A DNA stretch of 64,000 nucleotides from Diphasiastrum complanatum. Its lineage: Eukaryota; Streptophyta; Lycopodiopsida; Lycopodiales; Lycopodiaceae. The notes beneath the pieces were generated by a model. That model searched no databases. It was not told where the DNA came from and saw nothing but the letters and a program-made list of their open reading frames with translations. Each line of letters begins with the position of its first letter. The first letter of the stretch is position 1. Below, piece after piece: positions 46,907-61,665 of the stretch. The position numbers and the translations under genes are program-made. Location of the stretch: assembly GCA_029204225.1 (NCBI GenBank), contig CM055097.1, positions 1,223,414-1,287,413 on the forward strand, written 5' to 3'.

Positions 46907-47830
46907 TGTCGTAAAACATCGGAGGCGTGAGCGGCAGCGGAAGCTCAAGGATTGAGCGCGGTGTGTAGGAACGGAAACACAACAGTTAGCAGCAAAAATA
47001 TTCAAGTAGAAGAATTCATACAGAATGCGCAAATGAACGACGCAATAGTGAGACAAAAATTGCACTCTGATTAATATCAATAGTGAGTACAATGGCTTGA
47101 AGTAATAACTTCAGCTTGTTGAGCGTGATAACGCTGGCTACAGAAAACTCTGATTGAAAGAGAAATTCAATTAACACTTACATTACTTGATTCAGCTAAT
47201 ATATATATTTACAAGTGTCGAGAGAAAAATATCTTATGCCTTAACTACCATTTACTCTAGTTTTGCATCTGTACAAAGTTGGTAACCGCCCTTAGAATAT
47301 TTGTTTCTCCAATTGTTTTAGGGTTGCTGATAAGTTGGAGATGTCGGTCTGCCAATGTAGCAAAAATGCGAAAAACTCAAAAAACCCGAAGGTGCCCTTA
47401 GATTGAAGGTATGCAAATCTTGAAGGTGCCCTTAGACTTAAGGTATGTAATTCACGAAGGCACCCTTAGACTGAAGGCAGCGAAGAAGGTGAAAAAGCCG
47501 AAGGTGCTTTAGACTGAAGGCAGTGAAGGTGCCTTAGACTAAAAAGGCAGCGAAAAAAACCGAAAAAGACGAAGGTGCTTTAAAAATGGTTTCTAAGGCA
47601 TTCTGGCCACTTTGTCCAAAAATGGTTTCTAAGACATTCTGGCCAGTGTGTCGCATTTTTTGCAAAGGCACGAAAAAGACGAAGAAGGCGGAAAAAGCAA
47701 AGGTGCCTTAAGAATGGTTTCTAAGGCATTCTGGCCACTTGGCCATTGTGTCGCATTTTTCGCGAAGGTGTGAAAAAAAGACTAAGGTGCCTAGAAATGG
47801 TTAAGGCAAAAAAATTTTAAAGGAAAACTG
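46907..47830 (-). repeat. Probable 3' LTR with internal degenerate repeats
   Basis: 47340-47800 is a degenerate tandem series of CGAAGGTGCC, GCGAAAAA and GGTTTCTAAGGCATTCTGGCC (about 47585, 47624 and 47716). GTGTCGCATTTTTTGC is shared with the LTR region at 31.8-32.0 kb. The right limit is approximate. Confidence 0.55.
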
Positions 47831-48413
47831 TGAAGGTCCAAAAACATGTGGTCGGCCTTCGGTTTTCAGGATGCTCATTACTTGAATGATAAGTTGTTTG
47901 TACGTCAAGCTGATGTACTTTGAGGTCGACAGTTGCAGCATAAGACAGGAGCATTTGGATTGACGAATGTTTGACTACTGGACTGAAACTCTCGCTATAG
48001 TCGACGTTCGAGATCTGGGTGAATCCTCGTGCTACTAGTCTTGCCTTCCTTCGATCAATTGCTCCATTGGCATTGTATTTGATTTTGAAGATCCATTTGC
48101 AATCAATGATGTTGCAGCCAATAGGAGCTTCGACTAATGACCATGTCTGGTTCTTGATCAGAGATGAATACTCTCTGTCCATAGCTTCTCTCTAGAGATC
48201 GGAGTCTGGTTGGTTGAGTGCCTCTTCAACTATCGTCGCTTCCTGTATCAAAAGACAGGCAAACTCAGGAGTATACCTTGTGGGCTGCGTGCGCACTCGG
48301 TGATCTTCTGGGAGGATTCGGCTGATGAACCGCTCCTGGGACTTGTTGCTTGGAAGCAGCAACATCTTCATCTGATTCGCTAATGGAGGAAATTTGACAT
48401 GCTTTAGGACTAG

Positions 48414-48452
48414 CCACACACACACGTGTACATACGCGTGTGTGCGCGCACG

Positions 48453-48494
<42 letters not shown>
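48414..48494. repeat. (CA)n / CACG microsatellite
   Basis: A CA run interrupted by GTGTACATACGCGTGTG and CGCACGCAC, inside the copia fossil. Confidence 0.95.
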
Positions 48495-49480
48495 CACGCG
48501 TGCACGTAAGTAGAAAAATGCTTTATTAATCACAAAAGAGAAAGTGCAAAGAAAATTGAGTGAACACAAGTGGGAGGGGTAGGAGGCCACCATAGATAGA
48601 CCCATGACATAATGTCTCCAACCTACTGTCATGAAGTGGGTCGACAATAGACACGCCTGAGCTAGAGGCTCGGACTGTCATGTCAATGACAGGTGATGAA
48701 GGTCCTTCTAGAGCAATATCCTTGCCTTTGAGGTTGACAAACTAATCCTCGATAAAGATTGTATCCTGGCTATATAAGATTTGCTGGGTATCAAGATCAT
48801 ACAGCTTGTAAGTATTATCAGATAAAGTATATCTGATCAGGATGGTCTTGAGACCTTGGAAGTCCAATTTCTTTCTCGTGTCTTTTGGGATCTGCACGTA
48901 GGCAATGCACTCCAACACTCTTAGGTTTTTTAAAGAAGACTTAGAGCTTGCCCACACCTCGTGGGTTGCCTGAGAGGAAATTGGTTGAACATCTGTTCCG
49001 GATGTAAGTCGTAGTGGAGACAACTTCAGCCCAGAATCTCTTGGGCAACGATGCATGCGACAACATACATTTGGCAGATTCAACCAGAGTACGGTTCTTC
49101 CTCTCGGCTAAGCCATTAGACTGAGGACTGTAAGGAGTGATGAATTGCTACTCAATGCCTTGGGTTTGACAGTACTCCTTAAACTCTATAGAAATATATA
49201 TTCTCCACCATTGTCTGACTTGAGGGCCTTGATTGTCCTTCTAGTCTCCTTCTTTGCACACTCCTTGAAGATTCTGAAGCAGTTGAAGGCTTCTGATTTC
49301 TTCTTTATAAAATACACCATAGTCCTTCTGAAAAATTCATCAATAAAAGTTATAAAATACTTGGCATCCTTTAGCGAAGGATTTTTCATCAGGCCACAAA
49401 TGTTTGAATGTATAACGTTTAGCAATCCTCTAGCAATATACCGATGGCTTGATCTAAATGGTTTCCTTCAATGTTTGCAA

Positions 49481-50540
49481 AAGATCTAACTCTGTTGGCG
49501 TCAGTGGCAACCAAATGGGACGATTGCCTTCCTACCCTGGCATTTGATCCAAATAAACTGATGGCCTCAAAGCAAATCAAAGATCAGCTGCCGATTGCTC
49601 AATTGTATTTTCGTGCGGCTATGATGGGAGGCTCTTGGGAACCCCTCTTCACCTCATGGACAACTTCCAAGTGGATTGCCGGAGCCCACCGTTGTTTCCT
49701 GCCGCATAATTTGGATTTCAATACTACACGCCTTGACTTTATGGAGAAGGTGCAGTATCATTTAATCAAGATTCATCGTGAAGCCAATAAAAGTCCCCAA
49801 TAACTGCATATTGCAGGTGTCATGGGACCGCCACCAGTTTTGGTGGGGGATACTGTTGGTGGGGGATACTCCGTCTCTTTGATGCTAGATTGACTAGATC
49901 TTGGATTCAGGTTACAGTAAAATTTAGAGAAGGAAGGAGGGCTGTTGGGATGAGTAGGAGTTAGATTAACTCCAACAACCCCTACCTAAAAATCTCCTTT
50001 TCGTGCCATATCTATGTCTCAACCTTTTAGTCCTATCTAATCTAGACTCAGCCTCAGGTGTCCTATACGATGGGTGGTCACGCACCTCCTCAGACGTATT
50101 CAACTCTACAAAAATTGAATCTGCACCTAAAGACATCAACAAAACTGCCTCTCTTGAATCTACTCCTCTCATAGACGTGAGCAGACTTGTGTGATCGTCC
50201 CTACTCCCAAACTGCTCGATGTAACATCCTCCCCAAACTCTAATCCTCTCATAGACAAACAAACATCTACTCCAAGAGGAGTGTCATCGTCAAGACTCGC
50301 AACGGTGGCTGAACCAACTACATCCCTATGACTACCTTGCTGAACCTGCTCCAACTCGTGAGGGAGAAGCCTCCTCTTCGCTCTTCTCCTCCACTCTAAT
50401 CTACCCTTCCTCCCTGACCTAGACTCCAACTCCGACATTCTATACATGGCATTGCCACACACATGCTCTGGCGTATGACCCGCTTACATCAAAGGAGTGA
50501 CGATGGATAATTAAACAAGTAGACGTATGGCCTTGTTCTA
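49481..50540. other. Unassigned sequence with a diverged duplication
   Basis: 49471-49803 has an open plus-strand frame of 110 codons (for example QLYFRAAMMGGSWEPLFTSW) that I do not recognise. 50035-50120 and 50390-50470 share CTAGACTC, ATTCTATAC/CTATACGATG and CACACA..CTC blocks, suggesting an old tandem duplication. Confidence 0.4.
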
Positions 50541-50558
50541 CCAAGGTCTTCGTGGCGT

Positions 50559-51900
50559 GTGGGGAGTGCAAACATCAGAGCCCTAAACAGAAAATTGTCA
50601 TTAAAAAGTCTCTACAAAAAATTTGATGAGTATACTTCAATCTTATTTCGTTTCGATGAAGTATTTAATAACTTCTTGGAGGTTATGAAACGTTATGTAG
50701 TCGGGTCCTTGCCATACGATGAACCAGACTTCACCGTGCATAAAGTGAAGAACATGCCATTGTTTATTCGCGGTTCAGAGTATTGCAGTTCCTTCCAGAT
50801 CTGATATGTTATCGTGTTCTCAAGAAACTTTTGGAAGGCGAGTTGTACTTCAATAAAAGAAACAAAGAAAAACATTTCGAGGTGGGAGCGGCTAACATCA
50901 TGAAAGAAATGTCTTCCTTGCACATTGTAAAATTTTTAATTTCGTTGGATGCTGATTTGCCATAGAAATTGGTGTATGATAAAGATACAATAAAATGTTG
51001 TCCACAACCATTAATAAAAAATTTGTCTTTGATTGGATCAGAGCGGCGACAAGTAGTACAAGAAGTAATTCATCTAAACTTCAAAATGAAATACCGCCTG
51101 CTTTGAGACAATGTGTAGAAAAAATAAAAGAAAAACATATGCAAAGCATTCGACAGGTTGACATTGGGAGCACCGCTAGCACTGCCAGCATTGGATGGCG
51201 ATTTTTTTGTAAAGTGAAGACCTCATAGGGCAATAAAGCAATCTGTTGCAGAGTCGATGAGTCCAATTTTATGGTCGTTCATGCATCCGCTTGGGATATC
51301 CAACATTGTATATATTCGACAATATCGATTCCTTGAGCTCAAGCTACATAACGTCAATGGTGCGCCATTGTCTGAAGACCCTAATGGACAAACATAAAGT
51401 TTGTGTCATTGTATTATTTTTGGAGCAAAATATCAAAGAGGGGGTAAAAGAGAGCCTAAAGTCAATGCACGACATCAGGTTCTCTATATTTGAAGGTTAT
51501 TATGAGTTGGCTGCCCCTTTAAAGCAAGGCGGAATTCGTGTGCAAAATTTACAACCTGTTCTTTTTGTTCTGTACAATGAAGATGCACCAAGTGATGTGT
51601 CACCTTGTGTGCACAACAAATTGAAATTCTTGACACTTTGCTTTGGTGATGGAGGAAAACAGACGAAACACTTTGTTACATGCTCACCCGTGCAGAAAAA
51701 TAGAGTAAAGCATTGGGAAGGCATCAACAAAATTGTCGATTTTTTTTCTACCCCTGAATGGTCGGTCTGCTTATTTCGGCTATCGTATTATGTCGCACCA
51801 TTGTTGAGTGTCACTGGCCATAAGATTATAACGATCGACAAGACACAATGTTGAACTGACTAAGTCCTATCTTGATGTTGTGAAGTCTCTGAAGGGCAAG
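50559..51900 (+). pseudogene. Cluster of unrecognised coding-like segments (plus)
   Basis: Several plus-strand segments in different frames read like real protein. 50559-50804 includes SILFRFDEVFNNFLEVMKRY. 50783-50965 includes LICYRVLKKLLEGELYFNK. The longest, 51291-51854, has TLYIFDNIDSLSSSYITSMV, HKVCVIVLFLEQN, VLFVLYNEDAPSDV and FFSTPEWSVCLFRL. TLYIFDN and VCVIVLF resemble a Walker B / sensor pair of a P-loop ATPase, but I see no Walker A, so this is only a weak hint. I do not recognise the family. It looks decayed, and no exon structure or terminal repeats could be defined. Confidence 0.4.
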
Positions 51901-52590
51901 CATATCAAGAAAGTGTTGATCCACACTTTTTAGAATCAGAACAAGATTTAGAATCTGATCATACATAACTAACTTTGTAATGACGGCCATGCCTAAACCA
52001 AAAAAGGCAGTTATAGTTATTAAGTAATTAATTTGTAATGAGAGTTATGCCAAAACCAAAAAGGCAAACTTGTTGTTGTCACCTCAGGCAGTAGGGGTTG
52101 TTACCGTCATTTTTCGAATACACAGAATTATATACCTCAGGCAGTAGAGGTTGTTACCGCCATTTTTTACATTGGAATACAAAATATGAACATTTTTTAA
52201 CATAAATCATTCTTTACCATCCTATTTTATATTGGATTACAAAATTTGAATAATAAATGGAATTTATTTATTTGTGTATGATGAATGTTGTGTGAAATTA
52301 AAATTATTGCATTTAAGCTTGTCAAATATCTTTTTATTGATTATAGTCCATAAGAAAACAAATGCTTCAATGATGTGCACCATTTTCACCATTACAACCC
52401 AAATTTCTAAAGTCCATTTGGATTTCGGAAAGTCCAATATCTTAGAAAAGTCAAAGGGCATGGGGCCTCATTAAAAAACAAAAATTTGGGGGCTCCACCC
52501 GCCGTGGTGGGTCCATTAAAAAAAAATTAAAATTATAATTGTTTAAAAAAAATTAATAAAATTTTACCACTACAGAGTGTTGTAGTGTTC
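51901..52590. other. AT-rich spacer with one GC-rich palindrome
   Basis: No gene recognised. CCTCAGGCAGTAG.GGTTGTTACCG occurs twice (near 52081 and 52137). CTCCACCCGCCGTGGTGGGTC at about 52492-52512 belongs to the same palindrome class as the 44.5-kb array. Confidence 0.55.
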
Positions 52591-52900
52591 CTACAACAAA
52601 TAGAGATTACTCTTGAGAGAGTTAGGAATATCTCACACTTTTTTCAATGTCTAATCAGGACAAAGGCTTTGTCATCCTTTAGTTTCCATCTGGAGATTGT
52701 TGTGTCATCTATTCGGGTCTGACTTCGACACCTGTGACACCATCATACAACTCCTTGGCCATTATCATAGTTTTCATCTTAAATTTTCACAGATGCAGCT
52801 AGTTGGATCCATCAAGCCTGTCTACGATGAGACTAATATTACCTTGAGAATCCATGTGGAACTTAGTCTATGTGATAGTGAGAGCTATCATTGAAAAGTT
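52591..52900. mobile_element. Rearranged copia fossil: convergent gag ends
   Basis: 52640-52730 resembles the plus-strand gag end at 29990-30056 (for example TTTCCATCTGGAGATTG against TTCCATCCGGCGATTG). 52735-52890 resembles the minus-strand gag start at 30629-30780 (CATAGTTTTCATCTTAAAT in both). It is therefore the same junction as at 30 kb, without the solo LTR. Confidence 0.72.
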
Positions 52901-52954
52901 GCACAGCCTGCAAAAATACAAGGAAATTCGATGACAATATTTCCTTGATTTTTT

Positions 52955-53150
52955 CGACATCGAAGTGTCCAAAGGGATGATCGTCGAAGGTCATTATTCA
53001 AAATAGAGCAAGTTCGACATACTGGTCATCGACATCGAAGTCTTCGTCGTCTCCGAAGTCGAAGTCATTGACATCTTCTCAAGAGCAAGCCCAACATCGA
53101 AGTCATCGACATCTTCTCAAAAGCAGCTCGACATTGAAGTCTTCGACTTC
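52955..53150. repeat. Degenerate TCGAAGTC/TCGACATC tandem repeat
   Basis: A series of CATCGAAGTC, TCATCGACATC and GTCTTCG words with a longer duplication containing CATCTTCTCAA(G/A)AGCA (near 53072 and 53110). It lies where the leader or LTR of the rearranged copia fossil should be. Confidence 0.7.
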
Positions 53151-54940
53151 TCAACTAAATTGACTTAGCAGCATGGTGTCTTAATCCCATTTCGTAAAGT
53201 ACAAACCTTAATTATAGGTCACTAACAGAGCAAGGGGGTTATAGCCCAAAGCGACAATGGTGCCTAATATCCACTCTTCTCTCCACTAATCAAGCATCAC
53301 CGACTACTCTCATGTACATCTGTCATTGTGATGATAAGATCAGTATATCAGAATTAAATCAAGAGTGTAAGATAGAGTGATATAGAATTCAAGCAAGAGC
53401 GCAATAATTCATTCTTCCTCTCTGTTATACTAGAGTATTGTTTTAGAAAGAACATGCCTTGTATTTGCATTCAGACTTGTACTATCTACGATCATAGAAT
53501 TTCTATTCCAGCAATCTGAATCGTCTAGTACTTGGTTTAATGAATTATCATTCTGTTTTGATTCATTGATTCATGCCATGCAGATAAATTATTCGTAGAT
53601 TAGATATTCATAGGACTGATAATTTTGTGTTGATAATAAGCTCTAGCTCTTGATCTGATAACGCTTCCACAAAGCGCATTCCTTTTGTATTCGCCTACGA
53701 AACCTTTACTGGTAGACGTTGTGCACGCACCGAGAAATCTGACATTGCTCCAATTTCCAACACATTTATCAAGTTAAGATCGGTCTTAGGTATTGTATAT
53801 AGATGTACCATAGATGTATCAAGCTAAAAATTGATGAGGAGTGTTAGATTTTACAATTTTTAACTTGTAAATGTTGATAGTTTGATATCTATGTGGATCC
53901 ACATGTGTGAAATGTTATTCATAATATTCAGATCCATTGTACTTAGATTTTATTTGAGTCAAATGTCAAATCTCCTAAATTGTAGGAGTTATCTCCTAGA
54001 TTGTAGGAATCTAGAAGATCAATGCTAACCACCAATGGTGAGGTGGAAAAATTAGAGGAATCTTATCTACAGTGGATATGGATGAGTACAATGAGCTGTC
54101 CTACACGTGCTGGAAGCAGCCTTGAGAGAGATTGTGTACTTGATCCATGATGGATCCATTTGGAGGTTACTAATGAGAAGCATTGATTTGGGAGCAATCT
54201 TGGTGTTTTCACTCTATCAAGCAAGTTCTTTGTGGATGAATGCTAAGGATTGATAAGTAAACTTACCTTTGGTTGTTCTTGCTTGAATGTGTAGAAATTG
54301 TGAAGTAAAAGCTAGACTTGGATGCTAGTTTGAAGATTGATCAACATTCCAAGTTGCCAATCACTCTTATTGATCTTTTGTAGATCAAAATGAGTCCATT
54401 ATTCTGATTTTTGACAATAGAATGGTTGCCAAAATTGACTTGAATTTAAAAGACAAATCTTGCACATAGAAGGATGCATGGAGAAACCTACTTTTAACTC
54501 CACTCCACAAAAAATTCCTAAACCTTAAGTTCTAAGACACATGAGTCTCTTCAAATGTGGCTTCCTTTTGGTTCATCGGCCCAAAGATTGCATGATCAGT
54601 CTTTGGGAAAGCTTTACATAGTAGGAAAAGGCATCAAATAGGTTGAAAAGGCACCACGTTGATTGAATTTCACAACATCAAGAATACATGGCCAACCAAT
54701 GCTAAATAGGGTTGTCATTGAAAGATGCTCATGTGTCCTAGGACTAAATATTCAAGAAACCATGTGAGAAAAACCACCAAGTTAATTCTTGGAAGAGGCT
54801 CATGTGTTCTAGAATTCAAGGTGTAGGAGTGGCAAACCCTCCCATGCTTTATTTCTTCTTCTTTTCTTTTTTTCTTCTTTCTTCTTCTTTCTTTCTTTTT
54901 TTTTTCCATAAGGGGGAGAGGATGGGGTGCAAGCATGCAT
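53151..54940. other. LTR-like intergenic DNA without a gene
   Basis: Near 53840 GATGAGGAG is followed by TGTTAGATTTTAC, like a polypurine tract and an LTR start in plus orientation. About 54330-54420 resembles the reverse complement of 27410-27450. No coding region recognised. Confidence 0.4.
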
Positions 54941-54942
54941 GC

Positions 54943-55712
<770 letters not shown>

Positions 55713-56000
55713 TGACTAACATGTCAAAAGTTAAATACTACATTGTCCATAGTATGAAGTCTAAATAAGTAAAGAGTGGCATTGTTTTGGTTTCTTTACT
55801 ATGTCACGCTCAGTGTAGCTGAGTCACTTCATATCCAAGACTAGCATACGAAGGCTTACAATATAGGACTCCACCTTCCTCTTGGCCACACACGCGTGTA
55901 TGAAGGTCTCCGGCAGTGGCTGCTTAGAATCGAGAGTACTGCTGAACACGGATTAGTTTGAAGTTGCTGGATCTTCCAATTTCGTCGATATTTCGATAAT

Positions 56001-57826
<1,826 letters not shown>

Positions 57827-57959
57827 TTAGTATATTTGTACTAAAAAACTCAAGCACTATTCGCCAAAGCATAACCTTGAACAATTTCTTAAGATGCGAA
57901 AATTACCACTTGATGACATGTATCGCTCTTCCAGTTACAGAACTCCAGATTCAAACACA

Positions 57960-57996
57960 CACCCCCCCCCCCCCCCACACACACACACACACACAT
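57960..57996. repeat. Poly-C then (CA)n run in the candidate WRKY first intron
   Basis: CACACAC, a run of about 16 C, then CA repeats. Confidence 0.95.
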
Positions 57997-58463
57997 GGGC
58001 GGTGTCCGAGAGAAGAAAAAAATAATAACTGTAACCAGAGATCATGTTCAAGCACGAAATTATCATGCAACATCAAAAGTTGTTATGTCTTAGCCAAAAT
58101 CGCTAATTAAAGTATGAAGATGCAGAGAAAGAAACTGTTCTTGTGTAAGAGTGTCATAGTTGAGAATGTCTGAACTAATGACCATCTCGATCAATTACCT
58201 GAAGCTGAAACATTATAGCTGAGATATTATAGGTGCTCTGCAGCAATATACTTCACAGTGCCTGTTTCCATGCATGTGAGAGCTTGGGTCAATGTGAAGA
58301 ACATACACAAAGTTGATCAGCATCCCAAACAACAATTGGAGATTTGCAGTGTGAAGGTAGAGCTGAGCCGACGTATTTGGTGGTTCATTCCGCGTGATGC
58401 AAGGAGGCATAAAGACTTGTCTGAAGCAAAATCTACATCATACATAGTCGAAAAACTCTATAC

Positions 58464-58649
58464 AATATAAAGGAGATCAGGGGGGACGCGGAAGGAAGCT
58501 GCAGAGGCGGCTGAAGATGAGGACTTTGGTAGAGAATCAGAGATGCGTGGGGCAATGGGAGAGACGTCCTCGTTACTCTTCCTTATGAGAAGGTTCTTGA
58601 ATCTCACACAAGCTTTCTTTTGGCCGTCGCCTTCGAGTAAAGTTGGCAT
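58464..58649 (-). CDS. Possible first exon of the WRKY gene
   Basis: A minus-strand ATG opens 62 codons (MPTLLEGDGQKKACVRFKN, then SPIAPRISDSLPKSSSSAA and SFRVPPDLLYI), ending at ATT/GTATAG in phase 0. An acceptor CAACAG/GCG at 57805 is also in phase 0. The serine-rich, PP-containing composition resembles WRKY N-termini, but the link is only inferred from phase, spacing (658-bp intron) and orientation. Confidence 0.35.
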
Positions 58650-59690
58650 ATTGTCCTTGCCTCAGAAAAGGAGGTTAAGAATAGGTCTTCAATATGCTAA
58701 GAAGTACAAGTGGTGAATGGGTGAGTACTTGGTGTTGCTTGGTTGAGTTCATAAATGAGGAGTTTGACTCCAAATTAGCACGCATGAGCATTGAGGAGGT
58801 ACATTATACAAGAGAAAAAATAAAATGAAGGACAACATTCCACTCTTGAAAGATAGTTGAATGGTTGAAATTGCTATTAGGGAGAGAGAGTGTGTATCTC
58901 TTGTTTGTCTCTCTTTATCCAAGATATCCAACTGAATGGTTAAGGGTGTTATGAGATTCTTGTGGACCTAATTCGAGTAACATTTAATAATAGTTGTCAT
59001 GATTAATGTAAGGCATGGAGGATATGGTTAAGGTTTTTGGAGGTGGCATGTTGAGTTTGGGCATAGATGTCTAGGAATCTAATCTAATGTAGAATTATTT
59101 TTGTTGATTAATTGAAATTATTTTTGTTGATCAATTGAATATACTTTTTTTAAATGAAATAAGGTTGAGTGTAAACTAAATGCACAGTCGTTGATGGATG
59201 TGAGAAGGATAGAAAAGTTGGAGTGGAGTAAATATAGATTGTGGAGTTGGAAACTCAAGCTCACGTAGGAGTGTGGATTGTGGGGAGTTGCAGATGAATC
59301 TGACAAAGTTGAGGTGGACAGGGAAGGGATCATGGTCAATCAACTTGTGTAGATGAAAGCGGTGGTCTCGAGATAGACGAAAGCAGTGGTGTCAAGATAG
59401 AGAAAGCATTTTTTTATTATGTTCTTATTTCTTGGAGATTTGGCCATTCATGTGTCTAGAATACCAGGAGTGCCAAGGAGTCATGGGAGCTACTCAAGTA
59501 TGCTTACAAAGTCCAAACAATGTCAAGTATTCTAATGTTACCAAGGCAATTATCTAAAGATGAGTGGATGACTTTATGGAAGAACATCTTGAGAAAATAA
59601 AAGAATAAGCACAAAGCTGGAATGCATGGGAGAGATGGTGGGGCTATACAAGAGAGATGCACATGAAGGCAATACCCAAGCAAGATGAGG
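58650..59690. other. Upstream region of the WRKY gene, nothing else recognised
   Basis: If the gene starts at 58649 this would hold its promoter. I cannot identify a TATA box with confidence. No other gene seen. Confidence 0.45.
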
Positions 59691-59699
59691 TGGCCCTTA

Positions 59700-60820
59700 T
59701 TATTGGCTTTTGGAAGATGAATGCTAGATGTGTTGGCAAGAATGAAACTATGGACAAAGGTCAATAGTGGGGCTAAAAAAGAATATAAGCAAAAGAATTG
59801 GTGGGAAGGATTCAGGAGCAAAATGGGTCGGGAGTGTTACTATAGTGAAGTAGGACATCTAGTGTGCAATTGCTTCAATAAGAAAGTGATAATAGTTATT
59901 CATCCTATAGCTGCCAAGAAATCATGCCCATGACAAGCAAGTTGAGAGGCCCATTGCAAAGAACGATCCACCATGGTATTTAGACTTTGCTACTACCTCA
60001 CACATTGCTAATGATAGGTCAACTTTCATCACTTATGCTCCATTAAACAAAGGCATGAAAATAATGGTTGATAACAAAGCAAGAATAGAGGCAACATGTA
60101 AGGGGTCGGTTTGCCTATGGGTAAAAAAGGAAAGGACTGTTGTTTTAAGAAATTCACATCCATGATATTGCAAAGAGTCTCATGTCTATAAGTTGCATCA
60201 CCTATCTAGGATTTGATGCTAAATTATTGCATAGCTATTCAGAGAGATTAATCACCACCATGGCAATTGGAGCTAGAGTGATAGGAAGACAATATCATCC
60301 CCAAGAGGGGGGGGGGGGGGGTATTGCATAGAGAATTGGTTAATTGTTTGCCTTGCATATGAAAGCTTGGACAGACACATGAGGATATGGGGCATACTGG
60401 ATAGAAAGCTTACAATTATAGGTGCTCTTCTCAAAAGTGGGACATGGATTAGTGTCACCACCCACTTGAGTTGTTCACACAAATGTATGTGGACCAAAAG
60501 AGAAAAAAAATTCCTACAAGTTGAAGATACTTTGTAGCATTCGTACTCGATTGCATACATACGTACAATTGGTTAATCAATCAGAAAAGCATAACATTAA
60601 AAAGCTTCAAGAAATTCAAAATAATAGAATATCAAAGCGATTTTGAATTGATAGTGGAGGTGAATATTGTTGTAGAAAATCTAAAGCTTATTATTGTACA
60701 CATAAGATCAGATAAGAATAGATGGTGCCATGCACACCATAAGCAAAATGGGATTGTAGAAAGAAATACTAACATTTGGTATCATAGCCACCGATCTTAC
60801 AGAAAATATACAATCATTCT
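59700..60820 (+). mobile_element. Copia fossil (zinc knuckle to integrase)
   Basis: The plus strand keeps a zinc-knuckle-like CYYSEVGHLVCNCF (near 59840), a protease-like WYLDFATTSHIAND (near 59975), and integrase traces with HKQNGIVERN (near 60740-60770). It is very decayed, with many breaks and no LTR. It ends at a large CT array. Confidence 0.68.
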
Positions 60821-60828
60821 AATTCGTT

Positions 60829-61384
<556 letters not shown>

Positions 61385-61496
61385 CATCAGCAGGTTCTTT
61401 CTCTACGATTGAAGCAATTGGCGGCAGTGGGGGTGAGGTTGGCTCCTGCCTCCTAGCCAAACCTAATAGTACACCAAAAAAATTGGAGCTCAGATC

Positions 61497-61665
61497 CGAG
61501 AATGCGTTCTCTTCTCGTCCAAAATTGCAGTCTCAAACATTCTCTTTCTAAGCACAGCCCGTCTCACAATTCGAATAAATTTGAAGAATAAGAAGAATGG
61601 GAGGAATGTAAATACAGAGAATGTGTTCTCTTCTCTCCCAGAATTGCAGTCTTGAACATAATTTG
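61497..61665. repeat. Direct repeat, two ~45-bp copies 120 bp apart
   Basis: 61497-61540 and 61617-61660 share GAGAATG(C/T)GTTCTCTTCTC and AATTGCAGTCT(C/T) with AACAT. No clear function; it is just upstream of an unrecognised ORF. Confidence 0.75.

Larger units (their letters stand above)
46907..49480 (-). mobile_element. Copia fossil (integrase, post-integrase, RT start, 3' LTR)
   Basis: Minus-strand order: an integrase part (HSNICGLMKNPSLKDAKYF, IKALKSDNGGEY; about 49425-49186), the post-integrase region (RVLECIAYVQIPKDTRKKLD, near 48900), and an RT start (WSLVEAPIGCNIIDCKWIFK, VARGFTQ; about 48180-47870). The RT is cut and an LTR-like region follows to 46907 (TGTCGTAAAAC on the plus strand). 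It carries a (CA)n run. A truncated, decayed copy that sits against the minisatellite. Confidence 0.8.

Noticed and set aside
50559-51900. Assignment of the plus-strand cluster to an Elongator (ELP5-like) or other P-loop protein
   Set aside because: Only a short Walker-B-like stretch fits; no Walker A or family motifs.
58258-58470. 70-codon plus-strand ORF in the candidate first WRKY intron
   Set aside because: Reads like ordinary protein but no family is recognised, and it overlaps a minus-strand ORF; too weak to call.
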